Shown one piece after another: positions 5,640-8,266 of a DNA stretch of 8,266 nucleotides (position 1 is its first letter; each line of letters starts with the position of its first letter). Below the pieces are notes generated by a model that was not told where the DNA came from, searched no databases, and worked only from the letters and a program-made list of their open reading frames with translations. The DNA is from a bacterium (GTDB lineage: Bacteria > Vulcanimicrobiota > Vulcanimicrobiia > Vulcanimicrobiales > Vulcanimicrobiaceae), in assembly GCA_021807065.1 (NCBI GenBank), contig JAKAPO010000093.1:1-8266 (forward strand). The letters are read 5' to 3'. Made by a program: the position numbers and the translations under genes.

Positions 5640-7160
5640 ATGACGACCGACGTCCATGCACCGCACCCGGTGCATACGCGAATGTTTGCTTTCGGCGATC
5701 TGCTAGGCGCCGGCCGTATCGCTCTGCTCGTCATTTGTCTCGCGGGCGCGAGCCTTGGTTTCTTTTTCTGGTACGGCGTCATCGTACCGCTGCACCATCC
5801 CGCGCTCAGCCAACTCGGGCTCGTGCTCTGCGTACCGCTCGGCGCTGGCGTCGCTCTCGCGCTTTGGCAGGCCTACGGCCGCTATTTTTCGCGCCGCACC
5901 GGAGTGAAGCTCTCACACAGCCTCCGCTACGATGCGATCACGTGGTTGCCGTTCCTCATCCTTTGGATGACCTTTGCGCTGCAACCAACTTTCGCGCATG
6001 GCGGACGTATCTTAGCAGCGGCGGTTGCACTCTTCTGCATCGGTAAGGTCACGATCGCCGCGCGATTCAACCAAACGGTGCGCGAGGTTTTGCTCGACTT
6101 TCTCGTTTCGCGAGCGGCGATCATCGTTATCGCCGAGCTGGCTGCGGTCATCATCGGGCAGCGCGCCGGAGTGCACGTGCAGGAGTCTCGCCACCTCCTC
6201 CTCGCCGTGTGGGGCCGCTGGGATGCGGTGCACTACCTGACGATCGCCACGCAGGGGTATAGCGGTATAGAACCCGCGTTCTTTCCGCTCTATCCAATGC
6301 TGATTTGGATCGTCGGCACCTTGACCGCCAACCATCTCATCGCCGGCATCTTGATCTCGAACGCCTGCTTCTTCTTCGGGTTGCTCTTCCTCTATAAGCT
6401 GCTCGAGCACGAGTACGATCGCACCGTTGCGCGCCGCGCCATCTTCTACGTCTCCATCTTCCCGACGGCGATCTATTTCTCGGCCGTCTATACCGAGTCG
6501 CTCTTCTTCATGCTCACCATCGCATCGTTCTACTACATGCGTTCGCAGCGTTGGTGGCGAGCCGGAATCATCGGCTTCCTCGCCGCTTTGACGAGAGCTG
6601 AGGGCGTGCTCTTGCTCATTCCATTCGCAATCGAATGGCTCGCGCGCTACCGCGCGGACGCCAAACGCGGACTGCGCGACGCGTGTGCTTCGCTGCTGAT
6701 TCCCGCCGGGCTGGCTTCCTACATGGCGTACCTCTGGGTGCTGCGCGCCGATCCACTCTACTTCTCACACGTGCAGAGCCATTGGGGGCGGCATCTGGCT
6801 CCGCCGTGGGTGAGCGTCATCACCTCGTTTCACAAGATGACGCACGCGGTTGCGGCGAACGCGGTCGCCAATCAGGCGCTGGAACTCGGGTTCACCGCAT
6901 TGATGATCTTCGTGTTCATCGCCGGCTGGAAGCGGCTGCGCCCCTCGTACATCGCGTACATGGGTCTCTCCATTCTCGTGCCGATGTCGACGTCCAGCCT
7001 CATGTCGATGCCGCGATTCGGCTTGGTGTTGTTCCCGATGTTCGCGATCCTCGCGCGTTGGGGCGAGCGCCCGTGGGCCAACACGCTCATCGTCGCGTTC
7101 TCGCTACCGCTGCTCGGCCTCTTCACCGTGCTCTTTGCCGATTGGTACTGGGTTGCGTGA
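5640..7160 (+). CDS. PIG-V-type mannosyltransferase family membrane protein (GT-C fold)
   Basis: A 506-residue polytopic membrane protein with about a dozen hydrophobic helices. The core from about residue 185 matches bacterial PIG-V-like glycosyltransferases (Mannosyl_trans2). It has WGRWDAVHYLTIATQGY (191-207), with Asp195 in the first external loop as the expected acidic catalytic residue; AFFPLYPML (213-221); VYTESLFFM (283-291); ALTRAEGVLLLIP (316-328); and MPRFGLVLFPMFAILA (457-472). Members use a polyprenyl-phosphate sugar donor on the outer membrane face. The acceptor here is unknown. The first 180 residues hold four or five extra membrane segments (about 24-46, 55-76, 103-118, 123-140, 155-173) that I do not recognise as part of the family core. 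The start is the first ATG after an in-frame TAG at 5625-5627; it has no clear Shine-Dalgarno, and ATG 5682 is an alternative. The GtrA-like gene follows at once. Confidence 0.85.
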   Translation: MTTDVHAPHPVHTRMFAFGDLLGAGRIALLVICLAGASLGFFFWYGVIVPLHHPALSQLGLVLCVPLGAGVALALWQAYGRYFSRRTGVKLSHSLRYDAITWLPFLILWMTFALQPTFAHGGRILAAAVALFCIGKVTIAARFNQTVREVLLDFLVSRAAIIVIAELAAVIIGQRAGVHVQESRHLLLAVWGRWDAVHYLTIATQGYSGIEPAFFPLYPMLIWIVGTLTANHLIAGILISNACFFFGLLFLYKLLEHEYDRTVARRAIFYVSIFPTAIYFSAVYTESLFFMLTIASFYYMRSQRWWRAGIIGFLAALTRAEGVLLLIPFAIEWLARYRADAKRGLRDACASLLIPAGLASYMAYLWVLRADPLYFSHVQSHWGRHLAPPWVSVITSFHKMTHAVAANAVANQALELGFTALMIFVFIAGWKRLRPSYIAYMGLSILVPMSTSSLMSMPRFGLVLFPMFAILARWGERPWANTLIVAFSLPLLGLFTVLFADWYWVA

Positions 7161-7161
7161 G

Positions 7162-7581
7162 GTGATCGCCTCACTGTCCAAGCGGCGCGGGATGCGTCAA
7201 TTCGTGAAATTCTCGGTCGTCGGCGCCTCAGGATTCGTCGTGAACCTCGTCGTCTTCACGATTCTACAGCGTTTCGACCCGCGGCATGCAGAGTTGCTGC
7301 ACTATCAGGTCCTCTATACAATCGGATTCTTCGCCGGTGGCGTCTCGAACTATTACTTCAATCGCATCTGGACGTTTCGCTCGACCGGACATCCCGTACG
7401 CGAGGGAGCCCAGTTCCTCACGGTCTCCGCGGTCGCGTGGGCCGTCGGCGTCGGCATCGGCTACCTATTCGGACCACTGCTCGGCCACGGACACAAACTC
7501 TGGTTCGCAGCGACGGTCGCCGGCATCGTCGTCAATTTCTTCCTGAACAAATATTGGACGTTCAAACATGCGGCGTCTTAG
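7162..7581 (+). CDS. GtrA family membrane protein (polyprenyl-phosphate-sugar flippase-like)
   Basis: A small four-helix membrane protein of about 139 residues. Hydrophobic segments lie near 16-36, 47-66, 84-105 and 115-132. The family hallmark appears twice, NYYFNRIWTF (63-72) and NFFLNKYWTF (125-134), each at the end of a helix pair, which shows the internal duplication. GtrA proteins are thought to move undecaprenyl-phosphate-linked sugars across the cytoplasmic membrane, so this gene fits between glycosyltransferases that use such donors. Start choice is uncertain. GTG 7162 lies one base past the upstream TGA and is favoured. TTG 7135 and TTG 7153 overlap the upstream gene, and ATG 7192 gives MRQFVKFSVVG, which would still preserve all helices. 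No strong ribosome binding site marks any of them, so translational coupling is likely. Confidence 0.9.
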   Translation: MIASLSKRRGMRQFVKFSVVGASGFVVNLVVFTILQRFDPRHAELLHYQVLYTIGFFAGGVSNYYFNRIWTFRSTGHPVREGAQFLTVSAVAWAVGVGIGYLFGPLLGHGHKLWFAATVAGIVVNFFLNKYWTFKHAAS

Positions 7582-7631
7582 CCTGCCCTTGAAACGCTCG
7601 CCGCTCCTGCATCCATGCTTGCTCCTAGGCT

Positions 7632-7635
7632 AGGA
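7632..7635 (+). promoter_or_regulatory. Candidate ribosome binding site of the GT39 gene
   Basis: AGGA lies 11 nt before the TTG at 7647, in a 65-nt gap after gtrA that otherwise shows only a compact CCTAG-G-CTAGG inverted repeat (7624-7634). It is weak, but it is the only such site near the only usable start. Confidence 0.4.
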
Positions 7636-7646
7636 CGCCGCATCTC

Positions 7647-8266
7647 TTGGTAGAGCGGATCGAAGTCCAGGCGTCCAGGTTCTGGCCTTATGCGATCGCG
7701 GCGATCTTGTTCGTTGCGTTGTTGCTGCGGCTGCAGCACATCCACGATCCGCTGCTCGATCACCCCAATTGGCGTCAGGGCGACACCGCGTCGATCGCGC
7801 GGAATTTTGCGACGCTGCAATACAACGTTCTCTACCCGCAGACCGATTACGACGGACCGCCGCCGAACTACGTCGAGCTCGAGTTACAGATTCTGCCGTT
7901 CTTAGCGGCGACGCTCTACAAACTCTTCGGCGTGCACGAGATTTTCGGCCGTCTCCTCGCCGTCGCATTCTCGCTCGGCACCATAAGCGTCGTCGCTCTC
8001 TTCGCACGTGCTCTCTACGAGAGCGCACTTGCGGGCATCGTTGCGGCGGCGTTCTTCGCCGTGTTTCCCGGAAGCGTCTACTACGGACGCACGTTCACGC
8101 CGGATATCGTGATGGTCTTCTTCTTGACGGCTGCGCTCTATGCATGTTTCAAACTCCTCGTCGGTCCCTCCACGTCGCTCGTTGCTAACGCAACTCGCTC
8201 GCTTGGGATGACGAGAGCGCGGCTCTCGGCGGTGGCTGGAGCAACGCTGTTGCTCACGCTCGCGTA
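7647..8266 (+). CDS. ArnT/PMT-like glycosyltransferase (GT39, GT-C fold), N-terminal 206 codons; TTG start; carries an in-frame repeat
   Basis: An open frame from a TAG at 7626 to the window edge. TTG 7647 is the only start before the first membrane helix (14-30); no ATG or GTG lies upstream in frame. The first external loop carries DHPNWRQGDTASIARN (38-53). The acidic residue of RQGDT (Asp46) is the expected catalytic or metal-binding residue of the ArnT/PMT class, and FATLQYNVLYPQTDYDGPPP (54-73) and YVELELQILPFL (75-86) match this type. Further helices lie near 80-97, 101-120, 127-147 and 151-170, with YYGRTFTPDIVM (145-156) between the last two. Such enzymes transfer a sugar from polyprenyl phosphate to a lipid, protein or polysaccharide; the target cannot be told. 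Residues about 173-189 come from a repeat unit and sit in the loop before the next helix (about 191-206). Confidence 0.85.
   Translation, partial: MVERIEVQASRFWPYAIAAILFVALLLRLQHIHDPLLDHPNWRQGDTASIARNFATLQYNVLYPQTDYDGPPPNYVELELQILPFLAATLYKLFGVHEIFGRLLAVAFSLGTISVVALFARALYESALAGIVAAAFFAVFPGSVYYGRTFTPDIVMVFFLTAALYACFKLLVGPSTSLVANATRSLGMTRARLSAVAGATLLLTLA
8163..8214 (-). repeat. Dispersed repeat, unit 4 (long form with clear hairpin) inside the GT39 gene
   Basis: A 52-nt unit. On the plus strand it reads GGTCCCTCCACG, TCGCTC (8175-8180), the hairpin GTTGC-TAAC-GCAAC (8181-8194), a second TCGCTC (8195-8200), then GCTTGGGATGACGA. It shares the frame and ends of unit 1 but has a different core sequence. 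It is read in the antisense direction compared with the lpd copies, giving GPSTSLVANATRSLGMT with no stop. Confidence 0.75.

Noticed and set aside
2778..8214. Insertion sequence or transposon ends
   Set aside because: No transposase gene, no long inverted ends and no visible target duplication. The units are far too short to be autonomous.

Overview
The window is G+C-rich bacterial chromosome, densely packed with genes and using several GTG and TTG starts. By eye there is no rRNA, tRNA, CRISPR array, transposase or phage gene. The genes are a mix of housekeeping enzymes (CinA, class II fructose-1,6-bisphosphatase, a dihydrolipoamide-dehydrogenase-like flavoprotein, a zinc alcohol dehydrogenase) and membrane glycosylation genes. 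A lipoprotein with ten glycines directly after the lipidated cysteine, together with the gene and repeat style, recalls uncultured soil lineages such as Candidatus Eremiobacterota (WPS-2). That placement is an impression from memory, not shown by the sequence.

Layout. (1) 1-1585, minus strand: cinA followed 31 nt later by the start of a lipoprotein gene that runs off the left edge. (2) 1586-1754: divergent gap. (3) 1755-2777, plus strand: zinc-dependent alcohol dehydrogenase. (4) 2778-3033: convergent gap that opens with a repeat element abutting the adh stop codon. (5) 3034-5585, minus strand: glpX then an lpd-like gene, joined by an ATGA overlap. (6) 5586-5639: short divergent gap. (7) 5640 to the right edge, plus strand: a PIG-V-type mannosyltransferase, a GtrA-family flippase-like protein, and the first 206 codons of an ArnT/PMT-like (GT39) glycosyltransferase that begins with TTG. 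These three suit a pathway using polyprenyl-phosphate-linked sugars at the outer face of the membrane.

The most notable signal is a dispersed element, about 30-54 bp long, whose plus-strand copies end in CTCGGGATGACA or a close variant. I count five units at four sites: one right after the adh stop, one short unit inside lpd, two fused units elsewhere inside lpd, and one inside the GT39 gene. All lie in the same orientation on the window. The three intragenic sites keep the reading frame, have no stops, and fall where the host protein should have a beta-hairpin turn or a loop between membrane helices. The element is therefore translated as extra peptide, sense in lpd and antisense in the GT39 gene. 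This resembles in behaviour, though not visibly in sequence, the Rickettsia palindromic elements that sit in frame inside protein genes. The longer units have a hairpin-like core between two TCGCTC direct repeats, and the shortest unit looks like the product of deletion between those repeats.
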